From assembly GCA_012845835.1 (NCBI GenBank), contig JABAKD010000008.1, positions 8,168,775 through 8,232,774 of the forward strand: 64,000 bases of DNA. Reading direction: 5' to 3'. Below, piece by piece: positions 32,430 to 45,500 of this stretch. The DNA comes from Undaria pinnatifida (lineage: Eukaryota; Sar; Phaeophyceae; Laminariales; Alariaceae). How positions within the stretch are numbered: position 1 is the stretch's first letter; each line of letters opens with the position of its first letter. A model generated the notes under the pieces. The model did not search any database, was not told the origin of the DNA, and saw nothing but the letters and a program-made list of their open reading frames with translations. A program made the translations under genes and the position numbers.

Positions 32430-34280
32430 TCCCCCCCTCGGAGATCACAACGCATCGACTGCCGACGGTAGCCAGACCCACGAAATGTCTGGCCAAGAAC
32501 TGCTGGCCAGCTACTAAACTAGCAGCACCACTGCTGTCTGTTCGCGTGGTCAATATGATGTATACCAGTCTGCTATAAATACTACATAAATAATACAGTT
32601 CAGTGGTGTATCACATGGCATCGCCACTATCGATAGAAACCAAACAATGTCACTTTGCTGCCATCAAGGTCAATCCCTCAAACAAGGCCTAGCATATGAG
32701 CCGCCACGCCTATTAACAAGTATGCCTCTAAACCGCGGACTATTCTTCGTTCGGTTCCCCATCTCTTACCATTCAAATAATTCTTTCCGTCTGCACGAGG
32801 GATCGGCTACATCGTCGTAGTCACAAAAAGGTACAAACAAGAAGACCTCATCGTATCATATCATGTCATATCACATCATATGACATCACATCATATCATG
32901 TGATATCCCACCGTACCATAACAAAACATCGTGTCGTGTGCTGTTTACATGCAAGCGGAGAAAACGAAAAAAAATGCTCTCCACAGAACTATTGGTACGA
33001 GAACAAGATAAAAGCGCTGCCTAACCTACCGTGCAGCATCATTATCACATCACACTACCCTGACATAGTTTGTGTTGTGTTGTGGTATGGTATGGTGTGT
33101 TTTGTTTGGTTTGTTTGTTTGGTGTCGTGTTCGGTTGGGTAATGCCGCCATCTTGTACCAGGTACCTAGTACCAGTCTTGGACGTGAATACGACGATTAT
33201 CAGTTGACGTCACGACACGACACGACACGACACAAAACACCACGATGCGCCACATGCACCACAAGCATCTCACGGCAGTGTCTATTTGTCGAGTGTTGAG
33301 TGTTGAGTGATGACCTATCAAGTATCAGGTAAAACACTTGTTGCTAGGGTAGAGCATCTGCTGCTACTATTGCTACTAATGCAAAGTTACGAGGTGTGAT
33401 GTGGTAACGATATTAATGTTGTTCCGGTACAGTTACGGGCGCGACAAATATATGTCTCTATAAAATATGTGTCTCGCGAGCTCGTGAGTCTGGTCTCAAT
33501 GGGCAGGGGTTGTCTTGACTCCCCCAAACGGCATTGGAACGCTTGGAACCTGGAACGGAAAATAATTAGGCTTGCTGTTGATTGGTTATCAAATCAAATA
33601 AATTCCTACTACTGTAGCGTTTCCCACCCTGACCGTGATTTTTGAAAGAGCAAGAATGAGTAAGGATATGTCCCAGAGTAGCAAATATTGTGCAGCAAAA
33701 CCGAACAACTCACTTAGAACGAGACTTTACGGCAACTGATTGGTGCTGGGAGTGTTTCTTCATATTTGGGAGTGTTTCTTCATACGCTGGAGGCCAACGA
33801 GGGTATGGGTGCACATGGGATGACATAGGACTCGTGGGGTGGAGCATATGTGGACGCCGTAGGGCTCCCCCGCGTCAGGAGCCACGCCACACCGCCGTGG
33901 CCTGACCAGGAAACTTACGAGGCATACTACAAAATACCGGGTTGCGACCGAGGCTGTAGTGATATATTTTGTGGCAAAAATTGCGACACCGATGTTCGTA
34001 CAAGTTTCAGCAGTCCTCGTCGAGCCACGAGGGCAATATCACAACTTCTAGTTTTGTCCCCACAGCGCCACTTGGTGGCTAGGACCGCCTTCTGTAATAC
34101 ATGCCTCGCGCTGTATTTGCGTGTGAAGCTGTTCTCTGTGTCAGGAGCAACCACTGCACACGTGACGGTACCCCCGCCCTAGTGTCTATCTGCACCTGTA
34201 GTCCCGCCGCAAAAGTCAGTTAAGCTATCATCTGTTCGGGTCGGTTGCCCAGAAATCGCCGGTTCACATCGGACACAAAA
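32430..34280. other. No supported gene; short simple repeats
   Basis: Contains CATATCA/CACATCA runs (32850-32910), an ACGAC run (33210-33232) and ACCAGGTACC copies (32022 upstream, 33155). The plus frame 33850-34182 is Cys-containing but has no support. Confidence 0.35.
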
Positions 34281-34379
34281 CAGGTTGGAATGGAACGAAC
34301 AAATGCGAACAGTATCGTTTTCCATTCCTCGTTCCATTCCAACCGTTCTAACAACGTCGAAATCAGTTAAGAAACCCCC

Positions 34380-35280
34380 TCCGAGGAGGGTCGATTACCA
34401 CCTATACGACAAAATTGTTTGCCGTCGAGGGCCGATTACCGCATATTCGACGTTAAGGTTGATGGGAGGTATGTGGAGGGTGTTGGCTTTGGCCGACCCT
34501 CGATTTGCTGCCGCCGAGCCTCGACTGGCGTGTGATCCGGACGGCATCAGGGCTTTAGGTGGGCTCTGCTGGCGGCTAACCATATACCCTGGTGAAAAAA
34601 CAATGAAAAACATATACCCAGGTTCAGCTTGAAGGGTTCAGGTCCGGGTGGGATCAGGTCTCGATGGGATCAGGGTGCCAAGCGGGAGTAGCGTGCAAAA
34701 TTGTGTGCGTGCGTGCGTTGACCAATGAAACATCCTGAAATATCAGTAGCTGGTCAATGAAAGGGTTTTGTCGAATAACCGGTAAGCTCTACCGGAGGGC
34801 CATGGAGGGTACTACTACCCACTCCACAAAAAATCGTTTACTGGCTGTGGCCGACCCTCGATTTTGGTCGGCGTGGGGAAAAGCTTCTTGGCCGGTCGTG
34901 CCGGCACCTATATATACCAGGGGTCCGTTTGGAGAGCTCAGGTGCGAGTAGAATCATGTCTAGGTGGGATTAGGGTGCCAAGCTGAAGCAGCGTACACAA
35001 TTGTGTGCGCGCGTGTTGACCAATGAAACAACCATAAATGTCAGTCGTTGGCCAATGTGCATGGATTTTGTCAAAGTAGCATGCTCTACGACTGGCAATA
35101 CTTGTTTGGTAGATTACCACTTATTCGGCGAAAATAAATTGTTTGCTATTAATAGCTGTGGCCGACCTCCGATTTACTCTCCGTAGGCCGACCATCGACC
35201 TTCGTCGGCGTGGGATCAGGGTACTCGGTGGCCCCTGCCGGAGGCTGCTAACATACTCGAGGTCGAAAATCTTCTGGGCA
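34380..35280 (+). repeat. ~330-bp tandem family, about 3 diverged units
   Basis: Successive units share, in order, a GCCGACC(C)TCGATTT block, a GGGATCAGGGT block, a GTGCCAAGC block and TTGACCAATGAAACA followed by TTGTC. Units differ by indels. Overlapping frames are not called. Confidence 0.7.
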
Positions 35281-35383
35281 CCAACGTTGTTGCGCGCTTT
35301 TTGCGCCAGCATGCGTGATGCCGAACAAAAAAATAATCAATGTACGGATGAACAACCAACAACCCGACCAACACGTGGGATGA

Positions 35384-35666
35384 TGGTTCACGTCGAATGA
35401 TGGTTCACGTGGGGATGATGGTTCACGTGGGATGATGGTTCACGCGGGATGATGGTTCACGTGGGATGATGGTTCACGTGGGATGATGGTTCACGTGGGA
35501 TGATGGTTCACGTGGGATGATGGTTCACGTGGGATGGTGGTTCACGTGAGATGATGGTTCACGTGGGATGATGGTTCACGAGGGATGATGGTTCACGTGG
35601 GATAATGGTTCACGTGGGATGATGGTTCACGTGGGATGATGGTTCACGTGGGATGATGGTTCGCGC
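35384..35666 (+). repeat. 17-bp minisatellite, about 16 copies
   Basis: Head-to-tail copies of GGGATGATGGTTCACGT with few substitutions. There is no spacer, so it is not a CRISPR array. Confidence 0.95.
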
Positions 35667-35669
35667 TTC

Positions 35670-37200
35670 GTGCTCACAGCCTCCGGCGGCTGATGCGGAA
35701 GGGCTCATTATATTTCTGCACAAAATTAAATGGGATCAAGTCCGGGTGAGATCAGGGGGTGGGTGTTGTTTCTAACGTTCGCGCACACAAACGCACACTA
35801 ACGTTGGCGCCCCGAAAACGTTTCACCCGGGGTCAGTCTGGAGGACTCAAGTCTAGGTGGGATGTAGTAGAAGCAGTACACATGTGGATCAGATTAGTCT
35901 GGGGGTTGGGGGCGCGCTGCCCTGGGCCGTTTCGGCCCCGGATCTCGACGTGGGTGCGTGGGCATGGGTGTAGACAAGGGTAAACCGGCCTGCGCTCTTC
36001 CGCCGCGCAGGCGGCCGCTCGTCGAGGCAGGAGCGAAAGCGTCTGTGGGCGTGGTTGACCTGGTGTTTTTATTCTTCTCTTGCGGGGTAACTAGACGTGT
36101 CCGAATGTGAGGACCGTTTTTACTTGAACAAAAAGACATATCCCGGTACTATATTTCCGGACAGAGCGGATGCCAGCAGCAGGAGGCTGGGATGTAGAGG
36201 CCGCGAGCAGCCGAGTGTTGGAACGAGCGCCACAGGGCACGGCTTGCATTTCTCCGCGGGGAAGACGGGGCTCACAGGGACATAGAGAGGGGAAAGCTTG
36301 GAAGATGGCGCCGAGCGCGGCGAGGGTGGCAGGCATCGCGAGCACAGCATGCACGCGAGTCTCGACCAGGCCAAATATTTGGGGGGGGGCAGAACGGAAC
36401 CATGGGTGGGGTTCCAGGACATATAACCCCTTATTAGCGATAGCCAAACTCAGGTATATACACGGTGCTGCTGTGGCCAAAATCGGGTACAGTTCTATTT
36501 CAGCGTTCGCTACGCGCCCAGGACGCCATCCGATTGGCTGGGTGGATCGGTTCTAGGTCTGTTGCTATTATCGTAGACTACACACATATCATACACATAC
36601 ATTTCTGACCACACATCAAGCAGTGGCGGGTTCAGGCGGGAACACTCGATCTAGCTCTACTTTCTACGGGGATAAACGAGGAGTCGTACATCAAGGTTTC
36701 GGTTTCCCTCAAATACAGCAGTACCAACCAAAGCGTTGAACACCACCTCAACTAATGGAAAATCCTACCACGTACGCCACACATACCGAAGTTGTTGCCG
36801 CTAACCAAGAAATTATCGTACAACATCCAAGAGCGACTGACATTGGCTGGTCAACCCTATCCATTACCAACTGCAAACACATGTGACGTACTACATAGGA
36901 ACGAGCACTTTTCCACGTACGGTACACAGCATCCCCTGACCACTAATAATTCGTTTGCGCGTACATCAGTACACCGTGCACTTACCGCTTTCACACTCTT
37001 CCCGCTGAGTACTACTACTAGTACTACTCTTTCTTTGGAGCAATGCACTAGCTAATGCCACACGTTTCCTCTAAGAAGAGCAGGGGGGTTCATCTGTGTG
37101 AGTACGCGTAACATCATTATAGGTGGGAAAATATGTATACGTGTGTTACCGGTGTCTCCCTTTTCGCCTTGATTTCACGTTACCCGCATCCCGAAGGGGA
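35670..37200. other. No confidently supported gene
   Basis: A minus-strand frame at 36480-36091 (IFGLVETRVHAVLAMPATLA, then TSQPPAAGIRSV) is protein-like and ends at a CAA|GTAAAA donor-like site at about 36125. A single isolated segment, too weak to call as a gene. Confidence 0.3.
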
Positions 37201-37212
37201 ACCTTGTATTAT

Positions 37213-37705
37213 TACGCATATAAAAATTGAGAAACGTCAGCTGTGAGTACAGCCGATTGAATGGCTGAACCTCAACTTTGCAAGCTCCGTGGTACATCTA
37301 TGTTTCACTAATACTGGAGTAAATCGACACACGGCGCGTATGAAAATACGTGGAAGTGTGGTGAGCTAAAGCTGTATTTTTCCCCATCCGCCGGAGGATG
37401 AAAAAAAAAAAAAAAAAAAAATGGAGTATACAGCAGTAGTTGCACAAAATTTACGGATAAAAATGAAATATAAAAAAGATATATACTCCAGCTGTGAGGT
37501 CGAAGATTAAGATTTCGTCGAAACTCATCTTTGCAAGCTGTGTGTGATACTCCGATCGCGCGTATTATTATAAAAAATGAAAATACACTCCAGCTGTGAG
37601 ATCGAAGATTTTGTCGAAACTCATCTTTGCAAGCTGTGTGTGATACTCCGATTTTGTCGAAACTCATCTTTGCAAGCTGTGTGTGATACTCCGATCGCGC
37701 GTATT
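37213..37705 (-). repeat. AGCTTGCAAAG family, single plus tandem copies
   Basis: One copy at about 37230-37305 and three tandem copies at 37485-37705 of a unit containing, on the minus strand, CACAGCTTGCAAAGATGAG. Related copies occur at 13185-13270 and 39912-39980 on the plus strand. Confidence 0.75.
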
Positions 37706-37720
37706 ACGGGTTGTGTGTCG

Positions 37721-38023
37721 TTTTTTTTTTCGCACATTTCTACTTTCCAGCTTCTGGACAAGCCGTGGTCACAGGTGTCGTCCCTTCTCCCCCCCGGTTC
37801 TTGCCTTCAATTTTTATCCCGCATAGGGTTCAGCAATCCCACTGCTCGTCGATTTTTCATCGAGTGTTGCTAACTCACGCTCTCGCGCTTTCCGCAAGTC
37901 GATTTGTGCACAAAAAAGAGTCCCGGCGACTTTATACGAGTATGCACTCGGCGGGGCTCGAACTCACGAAATTGACCTATACCAGGCTCGAGGATAACCT
38001 GATACGCCACCGGGGCGACCGGC
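37721..38023 (-). mobile_element. tRNA-derived SINE, copy 2
   Basis: Minus-strand copy of the element at 29633-29938 with the same tRNA-like head (A box TGGCGTATCAGG, B box AGTTCGAGCCC) and body. The plus-strand T run at 37721-37730 is an A run on the element strand, as expected for a SINE tail. Confidence 0.75.
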
Positions 38024-38449
38024 TAAGGATATGGGTCGGCGACTCCCCTTACAAATACAGTGTAGCTATCAGGGTCAACAGGGTGATGTTAGTCAGTCTG
38101 TGCGCGAAAACCATACCGGTAAAACCCGTTTTTGAGGGGGACAAAATCTGACAGCTGTGGAGGAAAATGTATCCGTTTATCAAGTGAATCCTGTAAGTCG
38201 AATAAACGGTGAGGGGAGGGCGGAGTTTTGAAGGACGTGGGGGCCTGGTTTTGATCAAAGTGAGCGGGGTTGAAGGGGGGGGGAAGGGGGGGGGGGGGGG
38301 GGGACTGGGGGGGGGGGCGGACGGGCGGGCAATTTATGCGTGGAAGCAATAAATCCTTCAAGGGGATAAATCTGACGGTTTTGGGAAAATATATACTCGT
38401 ATATGGAGTGTATTTTCATTTTTTTATAATATATACCAGGTATATATAT

Positions 38450-39545
38450 GGGTACCTAGGATGACGTTTTAGGCTGAGGGCTAACGAGAGAGCAGAACGC
38501 GGCTGACCAGAGCGAAGCGGCGCAACTTAGCCTACTCTGAAAACAGTATAGTAAAGGAACCCTTCACCTCTACGCGCCCTTACAAGTTGAAAGAACTTGA
38601 AAGGGCTGGGCGTGCTCTACAAAGTTTTTCCATCACGGCACGGTGTTCAGGCACGCCGACGAGTCCCAACTCCGCGAGCGCGGGGCATGAGAAGTCTCTC
38701 CCGGGGACGGCTAGCGATCTTCCCCGAAAGGTAGAGAATCGTAAAAAAAGTGCAAATCCCACCCAGCTCACTGCAGCTTGCAGCAAAGGTTTTCTTCATC
38801 GTACTCCTGTACCGTATGAGTCTCAGTTACGGTATAAGTACCCGTCGACTCGCGGCCGCTATGGATTGGTCGGTACGTGCTGCTCCACTGCTGTTGTACT
38901 GCTGTTGTACTACTGCTGTGATGGTGGGGTGCGACCGTCCAAGTGGCTCCGTACTGTCTTTTTGCCCGTAGAGGTACACAGTCCCCTGTACGTGACCACA
39001 AACCACTACAGCCTCACCCTCTTGGTATCCCCCGATACAGCTCAATATGTAACAACAACCACCTCTACTTTCACATATCTCCCATCCTCGCCCTCAGACC
39101 GGGGCGCCTCTACTGGATGACGGGGCCGCCGTTGAGGCGGCCCCGTCCGCTTGTGGGTACCTAGGATGACGTTTTAGGCTGAGCGCTAACGAGAGAGCAG
39201 AACGCGGCTGACCAGAGCGAAGCGGCGCAACTTAGCCTACTCTGAAAATAGTATAGTAAAGGAACCCTTCACCTCTACGCGCCCTTACAAGTTGAAAGAA
39301 CTTGAAAGGGCTGGGCGTGCTCTACAAAGTTTTTCCATCACGGCACGGTGTTCAGGCACGCCGACGAGTCCCAACTCCGCGAGCGGGGGGCATGAAAAGC
39401 CTCTCCCGGGGACGGCTCGCGCTCTCCCCTGGAAGCTGGAGAATCGTAAGAAAGTGCAAATCCCACCCAGCTCCTGCCGTACTGCTGTGTGCTGCCGTTG
39501 TGGATTGGTCGGTACGTACTGCTCCACTGCTGTTGTACTGCTGTG
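38450..39545 (+). repeat. Direct duplication, ~325 bp copies 705 bp apart
   Basis: Copies at 38450-38775 and 39155-39478 both begin GGGTACCTAGGATGACG and differ by few substitutions. Each is followed, after different spacers, by a shared TGGATTGGTCGGTACGT-CTGCTCC block (38866 and 39497). No flanking target-site duplication or LTR terminal signature was recognised. Confidence 0.85.
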
Positions 39546-39689
39546 GTAGTGCCGCCGCTGCTGCTGCTGCTGCTGCTGCTACTACAGCTGCTGCTCCTGC
39601 TGCTGCTCCTGATGCTGACTACTGCGTTTGTTTCTTAAAATAAAAAATCGACTTTCTGTGGTCATGACCTCGCCTAGCCTGTGCCAGTG

Positions 39690-40245
39690 CTGTGTGTGCT
39701 CCTCCTCCTGCCGGATGGCCGCTGCTGTAGACAGTACTGTAGACACTACAGCTGCTGTGCCGCAATTCCTTGCTGGGCTATCGCCCGCCTCTGCGCCCGC
39801 CGCCGCCGCTGCTGCTGCTACTGCTGTGTGTTGCTGCTGCTGGTGCTGCTTTCACTCTCTTCTGTGCATGTTCCAAAACTTTTCCGCCTTTTCTTGTGTT
39901 GTTTTTATAACCATGTACCACGCAGCTTGCAAAGTTGAGTTTCAACCATTCAATCGGTCGTACTCAGAGCTGATGTTTTACACATTCATTTATAGAATCA
40001 TGTTTTTTTGTGAAGTGTAGCTGCTGTGCTGCTGCTGCCGCTGCTGTTGGTGTCTCCGGTGAGTACGTTTCGAATAATGAAAAATCAGCTGTCTGCGGTC
40101 TTGAGCTCGCGGAGCCAGTGTGTGTGCCCCCTCCCCCTTGCCAGACGACTGCTACTGTAGACACTACTGCTGCTGTGCCGCACTTCCTCGATGGGCCATC
40201 GGCCACCTCTACCCCCGCCGCTGCTGCTGCTAAAAGAAATGAATG
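39690..40245 (+). repeat. Diverged duplication with CTG-rich tracts
   Basis: Blocks at 39690-39830 and 40120-40240 share GTAGACACTAC, GCTGCTGTGCCGCA and CCCCGCCGCTGCTGCTGCT in the same order. Overlapping Cys/Ala-rich frames are artefacts of the trinucleotide runs. Confidence 0.65.
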
Positions 40246-40309
40246 GTCTGCCTTCCGGCGTAGATTTGCATTTTTCGCGTACCTTGGTGCCATGGACTTG
40301 GTCTGATTG

Positions 40310-41700
40310 CTCTAATGAACGTTGTGTTTCTTTCCTGCAGTTAAGTTGGTCTGATTGCTCTAATGAACGTTGTGTTTCTTTCCTGCAGTTGCGATAGGAT
40401 TTTTCCACTTGATAAACATACGGAATTCGTCTCCCATTCTTCAGCGCTCGCGGCGCATGCCATGCCGTCCGAATCCTTCTCCGGATTCAGCCAAGGTCTG
40501 GCTACTACCTTTGCCAATTGAGCTTTCCTTATATATTACGTTTCAGCCACGGTTTATTTATTTTTTCAACCGCTGTTTTCTTTCTATTTTTTTCCCGTCT
40601 ATTTCTCGCCTATCCACAACCTCCTTATTTGGGTTTTGTTTCGTATTTTCAATTCCTCTATGCAGTGCACCGACACCTACCTTCACAAACGCTGCGCGCA
40701 AAACCACTCCCGACAAAACCCACCATTTTTAATGACATATGTTTCAAATACATGTAGCACCTCAACCTCTTGGTACCGTCCATTACCTTCCCCTTCTCTC
40801 AGTCACATCCTTTTTGCGCAACTGTTTCGGAGGGCGGGGCCGCCGATAGGCGACCCCGCCCAATCCTTGTACGAAGTATATTATTGTATGTGCTCTATTA
40901 ATATGACAAAACATTCTGCGATAAACCGGTATATCAGGTGCGAGATATACTGGCGTTGCTGTTGGTTGCCAAAGCAGAGTGTAACAGCCTACCAGGTAAC
41001 GTGTAGAAGAGCTGTGATACAGCAGTAATTATCTACATGTATGATATTGGTATGAAGTGATATCATGATATGATATGACAGCTCTACTGGTGCAGAAGCA
41101 ATTCACGAAGAGATGAAGAGGGGGCAAATCACTCGTACCAGAGGGTGCCTGGTAGAGCTCTATCATAGCTCTGCGTGGGCCGGGGGGGGGGGCAAGGTGC
41201 AGCTGATCGTCGCCGTATATATATGCTCGTCGGGCGTATATATGCCCTGGATAGCCGTGCATACGATACGTGCTCTCTGGTTATCTGCCAGGTACGTCAG
41301 TACAAATAATGGAATCAAAACCTTGTCAAAACTACTCTTGATTTGCAAAGCGTGGGTGCTCTGTTACTGCTGCAACTGTGTGGACCTTCTTGTGATCCTT
41401 TCAAGTGGAGTTCGTCGTCGCGGTTGGAATCGTGTGTACTCGTATAGCATCGAGGGGACTGACACAGGCTACAAACAAGTACAGTACATAAAAACCTCAT
41501 GATCTATGAAAATAGGTACGACCTTGTTATACACCAGGCATACAATTATCGCCCTAACAAGCCAGCCACAGCCACCGCAAGCAAGGAGGTGCGGGACACC
41601 AAGGCACCCTGCGGGTGCTCTTGACCACACCTTCAATACTGGGGCACGAGCGACCTTCAACGGGTCACCGGAGGATTTCAGAGGGTGCCAGTTCAAACAG
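40310..41700. other. No supported gene
   Basis: Contains a 39-bp direct repeat (TTGGTCTGATTGCTCTAATG at about 40296-40386) and T-rich sequence. No protein-like frame with an ATG or splice borders. Confidence 0.4.
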
Positions 41701-41705
41701 GAACC

Positions 41706-41969
41706 ATGTCGGATGTTTGTGCTCACTTTGCGATTATCTGCTGCAAGCGTCGACGTAAACCTCGCTCGTCCTCAAGTCAGAGCACGGAAAGGTCCTCCTC
41801 CCCGCGTAGGCTCCGTCTTTCTCCGTCACTGCTCGTGACCGTGCGTCCCTCGCGTAAAGAGCCCTTTTACCGGCTCTCTCTTCTGGAGGGCGGAAAAGAA
41901 CGAGCAAGCAGTATACCAGCAGTAACGTTAGCTGCTTGCCTGCCTCGCACACAGACGTGCAAAAAATAA
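41706..41969 (+). CDS. Doubtful small ORF, 87 aa, RS-rich
   Basis: The ATG at 41706 opens MSDVCAHFAIICCKRRRKPR followed by a Ser/Arg-rich stretch. No domain. It lies about 260 bp upstream of the plastid-targeted gene on the same strand and could be part of its 5' region. Confidence 0.2.
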   Translation: MSDVCAHFAIICCKRRRKPRSSSSQSTERSSSPRRLRLSPSLLVTVRPSRKEPFYRLSLLEGGKERASSIPAVTLAACLPRTQTCKK

Positions 41970-42227
41970 GGTGAAAAAAATGTGTCGCGCTCTCGCGCGC
42001 TCTGCAAAACTCACATTAACTTAACCCCCGCGTATTGTCGGCCTTCCAATGTTTTTGTGCACCCAAATCTCCAACATAATTTTTTTTGTCGTAGATCCGC
42101 AACCGTGTGAGAGCTGCTCGAGCTGTGGGAGCGCTCCGGTATTTTACCTGTTATGTTGTCTACGTCGTATCTGGACCAGACTTTCGAGAAAAGGGCTGTC
42201 GTCTGCTGAGGTTGCTGCTGCTGCAGC

Positions 42228-42584
42228 ATGAAAGCATGGGGTTGGTTCTTGCCATCTGTTGCTGTCTGCTGTATGTACCTATGCCGAGGCTGCAACGCGT
42301 TTGTTCGTCTGAGTTCAAGAATGCCTGCTCCTGAACACTGTGTACAAGTACGGCATCAACGAAGGTTGTGGTCGGCGTACCGCCGACCACCACCATCACC
42401 ACCGCCACCACCAGTCGCGCAAGCAGCAGCACCGAAGCAGCTAGCTGCTGCACCACGACGACCGCTTTTGCTTTTGGCAGGAGGGGGGGAAGATGGAGTG
42501 GTCGAGGAGGATCCGTTTCGACCCGAGCGCGCCTCCATATCGCCGATGGTTATCAACGCCCTGGTGCCTGTTCTGTTCAAAGAG
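42228..42584 (+). CDS. Exon with signal peptide and CNAF motif
   Basis: 119 codons in phase 0. The donor region is copied in the tandem duplication immediately downstream, which creates a second identical GTTCAAAGAG|GTGGGC site at about 42680. Confidence 0.6.
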
Positions 42585-45500
42585 GTGGGCGGAAATTATT
42601 ATTACACTTTATGATCAAGGTGACCCACCACGTCAACATGACAGTTAGTATGTCTACGGGGTGCCTGTTCTGTTCAAAGAGGTGGGCGGGAATTATTACA
42701 CTTTATGATCAAGGTGACAAACGTCAACATGACAGTATGTCTACGGGGGCACTGCTACTGCTCCAGTATTGTGTGCAAAGGGTACCACATTATATTCTAC
42801 ACTAGTACAGCAGTGTTAGTAGTTGGCATGGCCATGTTGCCTTAGCCATGAGTGGTTTCCGTACGAAACGTGGAAGATCGATCTACGACGCCATGAGCCA
42901 CAGCAGCGCACACCAGCCTCGCTACGGCGCAGTCTCGGTTTGCGTGGAGGAAACTGCGCCGGCAGGAGGCTGGATTCGACGACGAAGGAGGAGGGCGACT
43001 GGCCGTCGACGGGCGGGGAAGAGACGCTCTCCCTGAACGAGAACTTTTGTTTTTCAGATCAGCACCGCAAACTGCGTGGAGCATTTTGATTTTTTTTGGA
43101 CGGGGGAGAAGGGGAACCGACTGGAATTGAGTGTGAACGAGAGCAAGTGCGAAGGAGCTGGCCGAGTGAGCTAAGGCGATGAGGCGGCCACGGAGAACCA
43201 CAGCAGAAGGATGGCACACGGAGACCCACGACCGGCACGCACATCATCATCATGAGAGCAGCGATCGTCTTTTTTCCAAGGGTTATTTTTACGAGGCAGT
43301 AGTACAACATGTTACTTACGTCACTGATTTTTGTAGAGTTTGTAGAAGAGTTGTATACCCTTCACGGGGAACGACCCGCCGCAATTTTCAATTTTCAGGC
43401 ACGGGCGTCGTAGCTGCGCTGCAACCTGTCAAATAACTCGGGAAGGAGGGGCGATTATTGATATCTGTACTGCTGTGGTTTTTGGTTATATTGCTCTTGT
43501 TTCACTGCATGCCCGCGGGTCGTCACTCTGACAGCACTCCAGACAGCAGGCGCGTTCGTCTATACTCACGATTACCGTGCGGTTCGTACGGTGCAGGCAG
43601 CCCAACCGCTGTAGTTTGTAGCCGCGAGTTGGTTAGTTGTGAGGACGGGTGAACTCTATGCTGTAGTTGAGTGGATACCCGCGGCCATGTGAGTTCAGTT
43701 TGCACATTTGACCTTTTCACTTGTGCGTCTTTTTCCGTATCGTGCGTTTTTAGGCGGGAAAGCGTAGTATTTCCCTGACGAATTTTGATTTCACCTGGTT
43801 TTTCGGATCTTCCTAGGGCTCCAGCACCTTTGTGTGACCACGGACTCTAGATTTTTGACAAGAGTTAATGTGAGAAAACAACAACAACAACAACCAGCCT
43901 ATGCGTACCGGTGCCATGAACCTACCGTAACTGACACAAGATAACACACCCCGGTTTTGGGATTTGAAAATATTATCACCGGGCGTGGTATCCTGTAGGG
44001 GGTGTGATATATTGTGCACCCTGGGTGATGAAGTAAAGCTCGCAGGGGGTCCAAGGGGGGTGTGATAAACCAGGGTGTGTGATAGGACGTCCGAACACCC
44101 ACAAGGTGTGTTCGGGGGTGTGATAATGAGGGGGGGTGATAAGAAGGGGGTGTGATAGAACGTCCGAACACCCACAGGGCGTGTTTGGGGGTGTGATAAA
44201 AGCGGGTGTGATAACAGTCGAAGCGCTGCTGCCGCACACTTGAAGGGGTGTGGTATGCCTGCACGAACACTCGCAGCTGCCCCGCAATCCTGCTTAGGTA
44301 CCTGCCTGTGATGCCGGGTTGTGGTAAAACAAAGGGGTCCAACGTAGGTGACCAAACTCCTTAGCACATGACCTCGGCGTGACTCAACCCCCTCAACGCC
44401 GAAGAAAGTTTCAAACAAAATACGGACTTGGATTGGAGCATAAAAATAAAATATACCTAAATCGAAGGTACCTCGCCCGATGTGATACGAGGCGGTGGCT
44501 GCGTCATCCGTCCTGCCCCCACACAAAAGTGGGCTGTTGCTACCTACCCTTTATCGGTACGACCAAAAAAGAGTTACGCAGAGACACCACGACCAAAAAT
44601 CGAAGCCACAAACCACAAATCTACACGACGATATCACCGGGGTGTGTTATCTTATGTACCCCGGGTGATAAATCGATGGTTTGTCAGAAACGCCCAAAAT
44701 TATCACCGGGGTGTCGTATCCTGTGGGGGGTGTGATTTCTTATGTATGGGTGATATCTTGTGTCAGCTGCGGTATTTAATACCAGTAGACAGAGCTCTAT
44801 AAACTCAAAAAATGATCGTCATATTCAAGTATGCCATATACAGATAACACACCCACATAAGATAGCACACTACCCACAAAACACAACACCCGGTGTTATT
44901 TTTTTTTAATCTCAAACAAAAAGGAGAATTATCACCGGGGTTACATAAGATAACACACCCTGAGGTTGCGCCGCATGTATTCACGGGATCCCCGCTACTA
45001 TCACCCGGGTGATACAGCATATGTCCTGTGATCCCGCACAATACACCCCTGTGTGCGGGGAACCTCCCGGCATGGAAACCTCCGACAACATGGACGTGGA
45101 GGGAGGACAGAATCCCGCCGCAGCTTACTCCGCTCCTTCGACAGCTGCTTCGAAAGCTGCTTCGACAACTGCTTCGACCGCAACAGCACAGGCTCGACCG
45201 ATCACCTCGTTCCTTCAACGCGAGGAAACTTCTACGCCTGTTGCTGCTGCTGCCGCTGCTGCTGCAGCTGGCACAGCAACAGGCGCCAATGTAGCACCCA
45301 CCGCACTGGCTCAGCAAACCACATCCCTGCAGGTGTGCGGCAGCAGCAGGTACCGGTAACTTTTGCAGGCAGTGTTATAACCCCCCCGCAATACCACACC
45401 CCTGCAGGTGTGCGGCTGCAGGAATTCTTTGCAAGCAAGTCTTATCACACCCCGTTTTTATCACATGTGCGGCAGTGTTATCGCACACCCTGGTTTATCA

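Noticed and set aside
35384-35666. CRISPR-like array
   Set aside because: Units are head-to-tail 17-mers without unique spacers; the context is eukaryotic.
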